This document shows, piece after piece, positions 27,901-37,866 of a DNA stretch of 64,000 bases. Each line of letters begins with the position of its first letter. The first letter of the stretch is position 1. The notes beneath the pieces are model-generated. The model was not told the origin of the DNA. It saw nothing but the letters and a program-made list of their open reading frames with translations, and ran no database searches. Location: assembly GCF_963675165.1 (NCBI RefSeq), contig NC_087377.1, positions 9,813,122 through 9,877,121 on the forward strand, written 5' to 3'. This DNA comes from Halichondria panicea. Lineage: Eukaryota; Porifera; Demospongiae; Suberitida; Halichondriidae. The position numbers and the translations under genes are program-made.

Positions 27901-30900
27901 ATATGTGCCATATATAGCTAATGTCCTTTATAGAGAGGTTGTCCTTTGGTGGGAGCTATTATTACCTATACCTATTATTACTATTTTCTCCTTTCGTCAT
28001 ATACGGCCGGGGACCGAGGCTTACTAGATAATTATGCAGACTTTACTTCCTTCACCCCACCCCACCCCCATGCAGTATTGTGAGGTTTCTGCTCCGAGCA
28101 CCAACTGCAACTGTCCAGACGGCTCCAAATGAACAGAGTTCCAAGATAGAGAAGCTCCTACCTCCTTTGAGTTCCCCATCACTGGTCTGCAGCCGCACAC
28201 TTTGTACTGTGTTCAGAGTGTGGGTCAGTACCGGGAGATACCCGGGAGGACGGTAGCAGGAGGAGAGGTTACTCCTGGACTGGGACATGCCGAGGAGGAA
28301 GCAAGAACTCTGGGTGAGGACAGCTGTGTGTACTGCTACATGTAACTTTGAGTTAGGACCGTCCAATTTCAAATCTTTGAAATATACATGCAAAATAATG
28401 ATGTGCATACGTGATTGTTTTCTGATTGAAATGTTTGGAAAAATCATGAGCCTCAAATGGTGAATTAGACCTGTTTTTAATTTTGTTTTTAGACTGTCAG
28501 AGAGCACACTTACTTCTAACAAAATCTAAACATAAATAATTATATTGTTTAATGGCTGCAAGCAGTTCTACAGCTAAACATCAACTTTACCTCATATTTG
28601 TGGCCATGCATTTGGGACACAGCACACTATATACCACAGCACACTATACTTAGTACCACTTCCGTTGCCAATCCCTCTCTCTTCATACATGGTGTACCTA
28701 GTCTAGACCATTATTATTATATAGACCGCAATCACATTGTCAAAGTTGCTGGAAAGCACCAAAAAGCGTGGAAACAAGCGAGCATGTGAGATGATGGATC
28801 CGTTACAGCATCATTAATTTACATACACATTTTCTATACAGGCCTATTCATAATAATTATATACGGTGCAAGCAATTGAGGGTCATTAGGGTTCAAGTTT
28901 TATGTCAGTGATATTGTATCCATGTAATTGACATTCAAGTGTTAAGATGTCGATCTGTTTGTGAAACCTGGTTAAGTAAAAGTATACAGTAGATGCTTGC
29001 ATATTTACACGGTTACAGAGTAATTATATATGTCCTTCTGTATGTATAGTCATATGGTTTTGAATTTTAAATAATAATGTTTTTGTAGTCAAGAGTAATA
29101 TCTGTATTGTTTTTTCTCCCCCATACAGCAACCCTGTCTCTTACTGCTACTCACAACAACCAACCATTGTTTTTCACTGATGTTATCTCACAACCCGATG
29201 GTTCAGGGTTCATAGTTATAATCTGTCACGGCCCTGGTAATCTTATGTGGACTAGCTCAAATAGAGCCCTCATACCTACCAACCAGAGTGGAACTTTGTT
29301 TCAAATGTTTGACAGTATTGGTGAACAAGTCTCTTTGATATTCCGGAGTTTTTCTTTTAATGAAGTGGCAGTGTATACGTGTGAGAGCTCTTTGAGCGAT
29401 ATCCTATTACTGAGAGTGTCCTTGTCACTACCTGTGAGTTCTGTTATAGGGTAAATAGTGTCAATTTGTCTTTCAGGGAACTTAATTCAGCTTTATAGTG
29501 CCCGGTTACATCATCATGTATAGTGCATGTATAGGCCCTTGAGGACAAGGATCCTAATGACAGCTCAGTTTCCACAAGTGTGTACATATAATGGGCATTG
29601 TAATTGTGGGGGTATTCTACTATAGCGCAGCCAACTATTCAACAATAATTATGTACTAATCACATTCCTCCCAATGACAAATTAGCAAAATTTGGTCTTG
29701 GTTACCATGGAAAAGAACACCTGCATGCATATACTGCCATGTATTAACAAACAATGACTAACAATAGCCTGTTACATATTGTATTCTATAACAGGTGCAC
29801 TCATTTTACAATTCCACCACATACACATGCATGCATAGCTGATCCAGCTGTCTTCATTGGTACCACAGTCATAAAGGTTCTGGAGGGGGATTCAGTATCT
29901 ATCGAGGCAGGTATTTACTCTTCTAGCCCGTCTGAAGTACAGTGGTTTCTTGGAATGCAGTTTCTTGATATTGGTAGCGACCCCCAGCTTTCTCAGACCA
30001 TCGAGGGGAACGTTTACACACTAAACATTGCTAGTATCAACAGTCAACGAGTGGGCCTGTACTCTGTCGTGGTGAATCGCAATGGGCAGACTGCTTTTGA
30101 TGATGTCACCGTTTCATATTCATGTGAGTGCATGCTATGTAATAACGTACCTTGATCCTATACATGCATGCAATTTTCAGCATTGAATTTACTTGAGCTA
30201 GCTCATGCAGTGCAGATACATATAGGCACTGTTTAGGAGGTATCTTATGACTTAGAAGCCTCAGGGACTATATATGCTCACTGCGCTTGGGATACTATAT
30301 ACAACAGCCCCTATATATGCATGCAGTTTCTAAATACATGGATCATGCTTGCAGGGCCCTAAGAAGTGAATTGCAACAGTATATAAAGTTAACGAAATAG
30401 AGCACAGAGGGCGATTCACATCAATAACATGAGCATGCATGGGGAATGTATTGCACTGAAGCACAAGGGCTGAGTGCAATATAATTATGCCATGCATCCC
30501 GAGTGTGCGTGTCAGTATAATTAGTTTATATCCCGAGGGCATAGCAACATAACACTGTCTTATAGTAACACAACAAATAGAAGACAGAGACAACCCTATA
30601 CTTTAGACGATAATTGTTGTGCCAGTATAATTATGTCTGCAGCGTATAACATTGGTATGGACCAACGAATGGCTTGACAAAAAAGTGTGAGGCCAACGCA
30701 TGCACTACTGCAAAACAGTCTCACCCCACTTCTGCTGCTGCAAAACAGCTCAAGCCCCCAACAAAAAGAGCCGCTTCTAGGTGCTTAGTGCTATGGCCTA
30801 TTTTATATGGTGAAGCAGAATTGAAGGACCTATGTATAAGCCATACATGCATGCATCACGAGGACTAGACTAGGAACACAGAATTTTCATTATGATCATT

Positions 30901-33900
30901 ATGACTTTATGGTTAGTGCATTATGCTGCATATTGCACTTAGCAACAACGTAGCAACGGGATATAGCTATATAATATGCACTGGCATAAAAAGTATAAGC
31001 CCTTGAAGCTACATGTGCATGCATGACTCAAGTCTAATAACTTTTACAAGGGGAAAAAAACTGGTCGAAGTACAAAGTGGGCAGTACTATTGTCTCAAAA
31101 TGTTTTACATACAAAAACATGCAGTACGGTTAGATACAACTGACTTTTGTGTTGCCAACATTTTATTCATTATTTGGAGGTTTGTACTGTGTGTGTGCAT
31201 AAACGCTACGTGTATTCTGCTGATATATTTGCCTGATCATTTCCCCAAAATTCATGTATAAATAATTATACAGCTACAAGTGGGTTCAACTCCGTGATAA
31301 TCAGCGTCGTCGTTGTCATGGTGGTGGCTGCTCTTGCTCTTGCTCTACTGGCTATAGTTTGCTGTGTCTGTATTAGAAGGTCGAGAGGAAACAGAGTAGA
31401 AATGCGACGAGTGTCTACTAAAAGGTAAAGCGCCTTTACAATTACCTGAGCTCTTCAAAAATTAATGTGCTCCAGCTAGTATTTGAACCAGCTACTGTAT
31501 ATATAGTGACCTTGTTTTGTGATGTTGCATTGTTAAATCTTTTTTATAGAATGAGGAAGCTGTCTGATCAAAGCACTTTTTTGGGTAAGTGGTGTGTGTG
31601 CTGTGTTATGTCTCGGTTGCACATGCGCCGCAAGGTATATACGGTATAGTATGTGTGTGAATGTATAAAATTATATAACTGCTCTACTGTTGCAATGCAA
31701 TAATTAAGGTGTAAATGATAGGCTTCTAGCCAATTTTTCTTGGATTTTGACTCATGGACTTGCAAACTGCCATTGAAGTATCTTACTGAGAACCTTGCGT
31801 AGCACAATGTTAACTATTCTACTTATATAGTTAATTATAAAAAATTATCTGCAGTAGAGCATAGATAATTTTAGTTGCCAGAGTAATTAAAGAGCTGCAA
31901 ACGTTTCACTGCATATCATAATTATGCCTCGGTGTGCATGCGCAAGTGAGGTATACGGTATAGTGTGTCTGTGTGTGTGTGTGCATGTGTGTGTGTAGAC
32001 TGCTAATTTATGTCATTCTGCAGATTATCAAATGCAAGAGATTGTGAAGTTTGTTCCAGAATCAATGAGAATTCCCAGCTCAAATCTAAAATTGCAAAAT
32101 GCAGTCGGTCAAGGTATCTATATACCAGCACATACCAATAATTATTAGGAATAATAATTATTATTATGAGTAATATCAAGAGTAGAGTAATATCAAGAGT
32201 ATAATAATAGAGAGAGTATTGAACGTAGGCATACTGTACATCAGATGTATGCGGAGAGTTTGCACACTGACCAATCCAAGTGTGGGTGATGTAATCTACT
32301 TTCTTACATCACCCACGCTTGGATTGGTCAGTGTGCAAATTCCAAACTTGTGACAGACACAGGAAGTCACGTTACTCTCCGCATACATCTGATACACTGT
32401 ATGCCTACATTCAATACTCTCTCTCTACTATATATTAGCATGCTTGTTTCAATATTTGCTCGTTTATTCCCACCATCAAGGTATCTATAATTATACCATC
32501 ACATGCATACCTAATTATGAGTAATATGCTGAGTTTAGTCTCATGTTAATCTTCGCTCATTTGTTCCCACCATTCTAGGAGCCTTTGGGATTGTGTACAA
32601 AGGACTACTAATGGACTGGAACAACATTGCCATGAGGGGCGTGGCTTTGAAAACACTGAAAGGTATAGCTATATAAACACTACAATTGCATCTATACAGA
32701 CTGAACAATGTCAATTGCTTCCAGTAGTCCCATAGTTATACCCACCCCCTCCAGGTATATTCACTCCCAATGACGTAGAGAGCATGGTGAGTGAGATCTC
32801 CAAGATGCAAGAGTTCCACCACCCTCACGTTATGCCCCTTATTGGAGTGTGTCTCGACGCTGGACCTGGTGTTTCCATAGTGATGCCGTATATGACTTAC
32901 GGGAGTCTACTAGACTACTTGAAGAAAGAGAGATCTACACTAGAGTTGGCAGAGGGAGATAATTCTGATAAGGTATACTTTCCCAAATATCCATGATAAT
33001 TATTGTCAAATTTGTTGGATTTTGATCTAAGCATTTATAATTAAGTCATACATAATAATTACTGAATGATTTTGACATTGGTCACTGTTAGTTGGGCGTG
33101 GTCCAACCTTGGACGCTCATGTAGGGTTGGGCACCACTGCAATGCCATGTTTTGTTCCATTGGTACTTATTATTAGGCATGTTTTATCTAGGATTAAAAA
33201 TTTGGAGGGGAAGGTTTGGGCGCGCGTAAACACGACGCAAAATGTTTTGCCACTCCCACATTTGTTGATTACACTCTATTACATGCATCACAGTAATTTA
33301 GATGTTGTATATCACAGACAGTACTAATGTAATAATTATTTATTTATTTACAAACATTTGGGGAAGGAAGCTGAGCATTTTGGGGGGAAAGATTCACCCC
33401 TGCCCCCCCACTAGATGAAACCCTGTTAGGGTGTGGCTAACCCTGATTAGATCATGTTAGCCATAAATACTGCAATCTGATTGGCTAAAGGTAGTGTTCT
33501 ATCCAACTTAGAAAATCATGTACTACTTACAACACTTAGGTAATCATGTATAGCAAAGAACATTCAAATCTGATTGGCTAGAACTCATGGTTGCTATATG
33601 ATCAAAAATGCTTAGATACTATTTAGAAAGTTTCCACATGATTTATGAACCTTTCAATGCAAAGCCCCACTACCCCCCTCCCGGGAAAAGGGGGAGCTTT
33701 GTCAATTTGGAGGTGCAAAGGTGCGACTCTCCTCCTGGGAAATTTTATTTGACAAACCCCTGGCAAATACCCCAGGGCATGACAGTCGACACAATAATAA
33801 TTGCAGAGTTTAGTATACAGACAAACAGCTATGATTTTACAAAGTTCCCACCCCCAGGGCTAGGTTTTACTAACAAAACTCCCACAAAGCCCCCCCCTTG

Positions 33901-36900
33901 TCCCGGGAGGGGGATATAGTGGGGCTTTGCATTGATAGGTGCATTAGAAGCCCTCAGGCCTAGTAGAACCCTCAATATGTTGGGGATACTACAACTAGCC
34001 CTTTGTGCTTCTAAATCATGTCGAAACTTCCTATATGATTAATGATGGGAAACTGCATTTAGATTGCTAATGCATGCAGAGTCAATTTTGCATGCCACTA
34101 GCTCTAACTGACCTGGTGTGTTCCTCGGGCTTGTCTACTATTGATTTGACTATAAGAGAATTACTATTGTTACTGATCATGACTCCTTCATAAATGAGCC
34201 ACGCCTTAATTCGGCATTCCAACACTGCAATCTGATTGGGCTGCAACATTTCTGCAAAACCAGACATTGCAGAGGTGCCCAACTTCATCCAAGGTTGGGC
34301 CACGCCGGATCACTATAAGACTCATGCTTCACTTTCAGAGCCTTTGCTTTCATCCAACATGACGCTAGCCTCCTTCACTGGCCTGCTACTGACTTGCTTG
34401 CGCATGCACAAAGTTATTGGAGAGAAAATAATTATCCTGACAAAGTAGTTAAAGTCAAACACAAAGCTATTATAGTTAGCTAGCTATCTAGAGACAGAGC
34501 TGTAGATTTGTTCTACAGCTATTTTCTTTCTGGTATAGTGCAGTAGTATATAGTAGACTTTCATCAAAGCTAGTATTAGATGGGCGTGGCCTGTCCGTAT
34601 AGGCTCTTGTCAGCTTTCACTCCATTCAGGCAATTGTCATCCACACTGTTGCAGACTGTGAGTCTTTTGTTAACATAGCAGGCGAAGGGTATAGCTATCA
34701 GAATGCCATCACATGGGCTAGAATTGAAACCTTCAATGCAACTTTCTATCTACTTCCTTAATTCAATCCACTTCCGTTCGTTGTGACGTCATTGTTTTAC
34801 TGAGCATATACGATGTTATCCAAAGCCCCCAGAAACCGGGGGGAGATTTGGCGCATGCGCAAGCAGTTGTTACCAGGCCCACTTCCCTAATGAAGTGCGG
34901 CCTTGGATCGAGGCTAACATGAGTTAAACGTTTGTAGGTATTTTCTGTCAGAAAGCTGCTGTTCAAGATCTGTCATCAGATAGCTCTTGGAATGGCATAT
35001 CTTGCTCAAAACACATTCGTCCATCGAGACCTGGCTGCCAGAAACTGCATGTGAGTCACTGAATTGGTGTTTGCAGCATGCACGAGTGCACAGTATGCAT
35101 GCATGTGAAGCAGCTGTATGGTCATTTCACATGCTTAGGTCACAGCAAAAATATCATTATTACACTGACTGCATGTACATGGTATTTTAGGTTGGATTCA
35201 AATGGTGACGTCAAAGTGGGTGATTTTGGCCTTGCTGAGGATGTGTACAGTACTGGTTACTTCAGACAAAGTGATTCCGAGAGGGTCAAACTTCCATACA
35301 AATGGTTGGCACTGGAGAGTTTAAACGATGCCATCTTTAACGAGAAGACTGACGTGGTACGTACCATCAATGCTCTGAACAGCTTTTTGATGATTATTAT
35401 AGAAATAAAGAATGCAACATTTTATCATGCTCTAGACTGTGGTTTATGGACCATCAAAACTGAATTATTTGCTTGACATACTGTGTCTCCAATAATAGTG
35501 GTCGTATGGTGTGACCGTGTGGGAGGTCTTCAGTGGCGGCCGGATCCCCTACCCTGCATTGGACCCAATGTCTCTAGTGGCTCTACTCAGAGAGGGCAGG
35601 AGATTGGAGCCTCCTCAGAATGTTGCCTGTTCTACAGAAATGTATTCAGAGTGTTGATGAATTTCACAATTAACACGCAATTTATTTTAAGTTATGGCTA
35701 GCATTATAATTATTTGGCAAATAAGCTAATTGACCAAATGTTTAATTTAGCGTCTCAGGCACACGGCTATATAGCTATGACGTATAAAATTATGTTCCTA
35801 TATGATGCTTACATGCTCCTTTTCTCTCCTATTCTTCCATAAGGTGTCTGAGTTGTAGCAATAATTATTACAGGTTTTCCACTGGAGAGATAACGCTAAA
35901 ATAATTTGAAGTACCGGCTCAGCAGGTTAAAGTACATGTATATGTTTACAATGAAATTTTAGGCCAACAGTAGTTAATTCATGAAGCTTCAAAGCATTGC
36001 AGTTTAAAATTAAATCTCAGCTTAAATTGGCAAATCAATTCGCAAAATTAATAGTTATGTAGAACTGCATGCATTTATTCACTTAGTTATGTAAATTATA
36101 CTGAGCTGATTGTATTACTGCAGAGTCTCATTAATGGCTAGATGTTGGTGCGAGAATTCTGAAAACAGGCCATCATTCGATGAGCTAGCAGCTGAATTGG
36201 ATAGAGCTCTGACCACCATGGTTGGCTACGTGGAGCTAAACATGGAGCTAAAAGTTGCCATTCCCGAGGAGGAACTCGGTAAGCAATTGAACACAATTAA
36301 TGTTTCCTTTGAACGGAGCTAGACACTGTATTGGAGGTATTTTTGTGATCGTCATTGCTTTTTAGCAAGTTCAACAAATGTACTTTTGATTTTGCATAAG
36401 ATGTGTCCTGATTTTGTGGGTGAATTTCCTGTGAGTTAATTATGTTAGTGATGTATTAGTGTTTGACTGGTTGACACATAATCTTAGTCTGTTTCTCTCG
36501 GTAGAGTATGATTACGTTTTGTCACTTGAAGGACAGATAAAGCTTGCCAAGGCTTCCACTGAGGAGGTTGCCATGGAGACAAATGCTGCGTACGGGTTAA
36601 GAGCCAAAGATCAGTTACAAACTGAAGAAGTACTCGTGGAGGCTTATGGAATAAGAAAAGATCTTGAACTGAACATGGAGATAGTTGCAATCACTGAGGA
36701 TGAATCCGGTAAACAATAATTGAAGGTGCAATAGCTACAAACTATAGGATTGGCCAGTGGTTTACTATAACTATGATAGAGCAATTTAAACAGATATTTA
36801 AACTGTCATAACTCATTGGAACTGACGATACAACTGAATTCTACAGTCCTTGTGTATGTATGTGGGACATACAAAATTGTAAAATTAATGCCGGTTTGTG

Positions 36901-37866
36901 TGTAGATTATAAAACCACAATTTTTTTTACTAACTATAGTAGAGTGGTTGGTAAGCTGTTTCCTCTAGGATATTCTTAATTCACTCATGCAGTTTCTAAA
37001 AACCATAACATTATACTCTGGCTTATTATTCTCAGATTTGCAAGCGCTTTCACAAACACCTCGTGGCTATTTCTTAGATAAACACCACAGCTCTTTTTTA
37101 AGGACTGTTGTCACAGTAGCTGTTGCACATCTGCAGCCCATGCAGCTTCACCTATATACTCAGCTACTACTCTGAAACTGTACATTGTAATGAAACGTAT
37201 ACGTATACATCAACAAATAATGCTGTCTTCTCTTTTCTAACTTCTATTTATTGCTGCAGTGGATGGACAATGTTGTAATAGGCCGTACAAACAAGTGACT
37301 GAGAGAGAGCTGTAGATTAATATGCGTGTACAGTATATAACTCATTGTGATTAGTAAGGCTTTTGTTTACAAAAAAAGTAAATTGGGATGAACCTCCCCC
37401 AGCAACTCCGAAAAGAGGACAAAAGCTCTGCTCTCATAATTGTAATTCTAAGTAAAACTTTGTAGTCTGTTTTGGTAAATTCAAGCTGACATGATTGTGT
37501 TTAGAGTACCTTCTGATTTTGCATTCATGTTTGCAATAGTTTTATAAGGACTGATTTTACATATATCTATTTTTCTGTTTTTCTGTAGAGTGTGACTTCG
37601 TCCTCTCGCCTAAAGAACAGATGAAGCTTGCTGAGGCTACGACTGAGGAGGTTGTCATGGAGACAAACGCTGCATATGGGTTAAGAGCCAGAGATCAGTT
37701 ACAAACTAAACAAGTACTCACGGAGACTAATGTCGCTTATGGGATAAGAAGTGAACAGGAAAATCTAGCCAAACGAGTTATTGAATTGGCCGACCTTTTC
37801 ACCAGTGAATCACAAAAACCACTACGGAATGGCTATCGAGGGTACAACGTTGATCAACACCACTAA
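18928..37866 (+). CDS. Receptor A: ROS1/Sevenless-like ectodomain, Ig-like modules, tyrosine kinase
   Basis: About 30 exons with GT/AG borders. Exon 1 (18928-18993) encodes the signal peptide [15 protein letters not shown] and ends in phase 0, matching exon 2 at 21645. FN3-like exons run 21645-23864, propeller exons 23931-25155 and further FN3-like exons 25289-28313. Ig-like exons are 29129-29433 and 29839-30123, the membrane helix is 31274-31424, the kinase 31550-36278 and the tail ends at TAA 37866. The phase of 28313 (1) fits 29129, so the ROS-like part can join the Ig part; the junction 29433 to 29839 is not phase-consistent as drawn, so an exon may be missing or this is two genes. A frame break at about 22668 and TGA at 28130 disrupt the ectodomain, while the kinase half is intact. 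Likely a type I membrane receptor signalling by tyrosine phosphorylation; ligand unknown. Confidence 0.7.
19011..19296. mobile_element. Pogo-like MITE, 286 bp
   Basis: The left end reads ACAACCTCGATTATCCGG and the right end is the complement of TACAGTAAAACCTCGATTA. CTCGATTATCCGG occurs repeatedly inside. These are classic pogo/Tigger termini with TA at the edges. It is inserted 17 bp after the donor of receptor A exon 1. Confidence 0.85.
20150..20720 (+). mobile_element. Degenerate LTR-type reverse transcriptase relic
   Basis: Pieces of a Ty3/gypsy-type reverse transcriptase appear in consecutive frames: [17 protein letters not shown] (about 20219), [16 protein letters not shown] (about 20325), VIDYSQTI (about 20387), [11 protein letters not shown] (about 20480) and FQAGDALY (about 20549). 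At least four frame changes and several stops separate them. No LTRs were recognised. It lies in intron 1 of receptor A in the same orientation and is non-functional. Confidence 0.75.
21177..21325. repeat. Foldback element in receptor A intron 1
   Basis: The outer arm AGAGGCTCTCATCTAC (about 21177) is matched by GTAGATGAGAGCCTCT (about 21310). The interior (about 117 nt) shows only weak pairing. No coding content. Confidence 0.7.
21383..21594 (+). repeat. Dispersed repeat R1, copy 1
   Basis: Runs from CTATCTACTTCC..TTCGTTGTGA..TTACTGAGCA through GCGCATGCGCAAGCAGT to CGGGATCAAGGCTAA. The same order is found at 34724-34919 (plus) and, inverted, at about 63768-63925. It ends about 50 bp before receptor A exon 2. 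Confidence 0.85.
21645..23864 (+). other. Receptor A exons: N-terminal fibronectin type III modules
   Basis: Exons 21645-21803, 21872-21998, 22068-22218, 22334 to about 22488, 22570-22725, 22828-22932 and 23797-23864. FN3 hallmarks include [28 protein letters not shown] at a module start, [18 protein letters not shown] at a module end, and an [11 protein letters not shown] strand. The exon at 22570 uses frame [10 protein letters not shown] up to about 22665 and then frame [13 protein letters not shown], so a 1-2 nt indel breaks it. A 726-bp foldback element fills the intron before 23797. Confidence 0.75.
22976..23701. mobile_element. 726-bp foldback transposon-like element
   Basis: Termini TACTCAGGTAGGTTAAGGC and the inverted TACTCAGGTTGGTTAAGGC lie at 22976 and 23701. 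Long internal arms also pair (about 23119-23290 with 23400-23560), including ACTGCCTCCAATA and AAAGAAAGCTCTTA on both sides. There is no transposase ORF. It occupies an intron of receptor A. Confidence 0.85.
23931..25155 (+). other. Receptor A exons: ROS1/Sevenless-like beta-propeller with furin-like site
   Basis: Exons 23931-24130, 24240 to about 24457, 24533-24831 and 24988-25155. Motifs [24 protein letters not shown] and [13 protein letters not shown] are YWTD-type blades like those between the FN3 modules of ROS1/Sevenless. RRKRQ at about 24640-24654 fits a furin consensus and lies in a loop between blades, so proteolytic maturation into two chains is possible (inference). All four exons are open and phase-compatible. 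Confidence 0.7.
25607..25745. repeat. Direct duplication of about 46 bp
   Basis: ACACGTAAGTAAC..AAGTGAAATTGCCTC..ACCCTTCTGCAAGCA occurs at about 25607-25652 and again at 25698-25745 with two or three differences, within a receptor A intron. Confidence 0.8.
25919..25993. repeat. 30-bp minisatellite, 2.5 copies
   Basis: GAGGTGCCAATTTATGAGCC.. repeats with a 30-bp period and near-perfect identity. The period is a multiple of three and one frame reads [10 protein letters not shown] repeatedly, but no splice signals support it as coding; it lies inside the intron before 26663. Confidence 0.85.
26843..26885. repeat. (CA)n microsatellite
   Basis: CA dinucleotide run interrupted by CATGCATG, forming the polypyrimidine-poor stretch directly before the acceptor of the exon at 26887. 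Confidence 0.85.
29129..30123 (+). other. Receptor A exons: two Ig-like modules
   Basis: Exon 29129-29433 holds a degenerate Ig-like fold ([17 protein letters not shown], then [11 protein letters not shown] with the Y-x-C strand). Exon 29839-30123 holds an I-set-like fold ([20 protein letters not shown], then [15 protein letters not shown]) lacking the canonical cysteine pair. The second exon ends in phase 1 and joins the membrane exon at 31274 in frame. Confidence 0.65.
31274..31424 (+). other. Receptor A exon: single transmembrane helix
   Basis: Encodes [20 protein letters not shown] followed by LLAIVCCVC and basic residues RRSRGNR, a stop-transfer signal placing the kinase in the cytoplasm. 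The sequence is very similar to the receptor B exon at 47850-47988. Confidence 0.9.
31600..31995 (+). repeat. Two partial copies of GT-bearing dispersed repeat R2
   Basis: Segments at 31605-31800 and 31925-31995 share GCATGCGCA..GAGGTATACGGTATAGTGTGT followed by a GT run and, in the first, TTCTTGGATTTTGACTCATGG. Related copies occur at about 39540-39720, 45600-45830 and (inverted) 60595-61055. Both lie in an intron of receptor A. Confidence 0.75.
32209..32427. repeat. Foldback element between kinase exons of receptor A
   Basis: The outer arm 32209-32259 pairs with 32374-32427 and the inner arm 32259-32294 pairs with 32304-32339 around a 9-nt loop. A 34-nt insertion (32340-32373) on the right side makes it asymmetric. 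It sits between the exons ending 32113 and starting 32579. Confidence 0.9.
33090..34315. mobile_element. Nested inverted-repeat elements in the 2-kb kinase intron
   Basis: Three nested inverted pairs are visible. Outer: 33090-33145 (GGGCGTGGTCCAACCTTGGA..GTTGGGCACC) with 34258-34315. Middle: about 33611-33645 with about 34010-34045 (AGTTTC.ACATGATTTA). Inner: an element at 33655-33934. A copy of the 1525-1680 repeat also lies at about 33190-33425. No coding content. Confidence 0.7.
33655..33934. mobile_element. 280-bp MITE with long GC-rich terminal repeats
   Basis: Starts CAATGCAAAGCCCCACTA and ends with its complement TAGTGGGGCTTTGCATTG. Similarity continues inward to CCCTCCCGGGA, giving about 40-bp termini. 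No ORF. Confidence 0.85.
34724..34919 (+). repeat. Dispersed repeat R1, copy 2
   Basis: Same order of blocks as 21383-21594: CTATCTACTTCC, TTCCGTTCGTTGTGACGTCA, TTACTGAGCATA, GCGCATGCGCAAGCAGTTG, ACCAGGCCCACTTCCCT, GGATCGAGGCTAA. It ends 18 bp before the kinase exon at 34938, so the acceptor region borders the repeat. Confidence 0.88.
36505..37866 (+). other. Receptor A exons: tail with repeated tyrosine modules
   Basis: Two homologous exons, 36505-36708 and 37589-37866, each start E(Y/C)D(Y/F)VLS and include [11 protein letters not shown](K/R)DQLQT. The second adds ETNVAYGIR. The repeated (N/E)xAYG(L/I)R motif could be an SH2 or PTB docking site after phosphorylation (inference). The exons arose by duplication. 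The last ends at TAA 37864-37866. Confidence 0.8.

Larger units (their letters stand above)
25289..28313 (+). other. Receptor A exons: membrane-proximal FN3-like modules with an in-frame stop
   Basis: Exons 25289-25494 ([16 protein letters not shown]), 26663-26825 ([16 protein letters not shown]), 26887-27095 ([20 protein letters not shown]), 27236-27403 and 28076-28313. In the last exon the frame is FN3-like on both sides of a TGA at 28130-28132, with [17 protein letters not shown] after it. The downstream donor (CTGG|GTGAGG) is intact. The stop would end translation before the membrane helix unless it is a sequencing artefact. Confidence 0.65.
31550..36278 (+). other. Receptor A exons: tyrosine kinase domain
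   Basis: Exons 31550-31584, 32024-32113, 32579-32662, 32755-32972, 34938-35050, 35191-35356, 35499-35641 and 36124-36278. Catalytic motifs are all present: glycine loop [11 protein letters not shown] split across an intron, VALKTLK with the ATP-binding lysine, a helix C Glu in [25 protein letters not shown], activation-loop [16 protein letters not shown], and [24 protein letters not shown] and the KWLALES type mark a receptor tyrosine kinase. The 2-kb intron before 34938 is packed with nested repeats. Confidence 0.93.

Noticed and set aside
28052..28522. 156-codon minus-strand ORF
   Set aside because: It lies antisense to an FN3 exon of receptor A and shows no recognisable domain or splice context.
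33608..33919. Pro/Gly-rich plus-strand ORF
   Set aside because: It is the interior and GC-rich termini of the MITE at 33655-33934.
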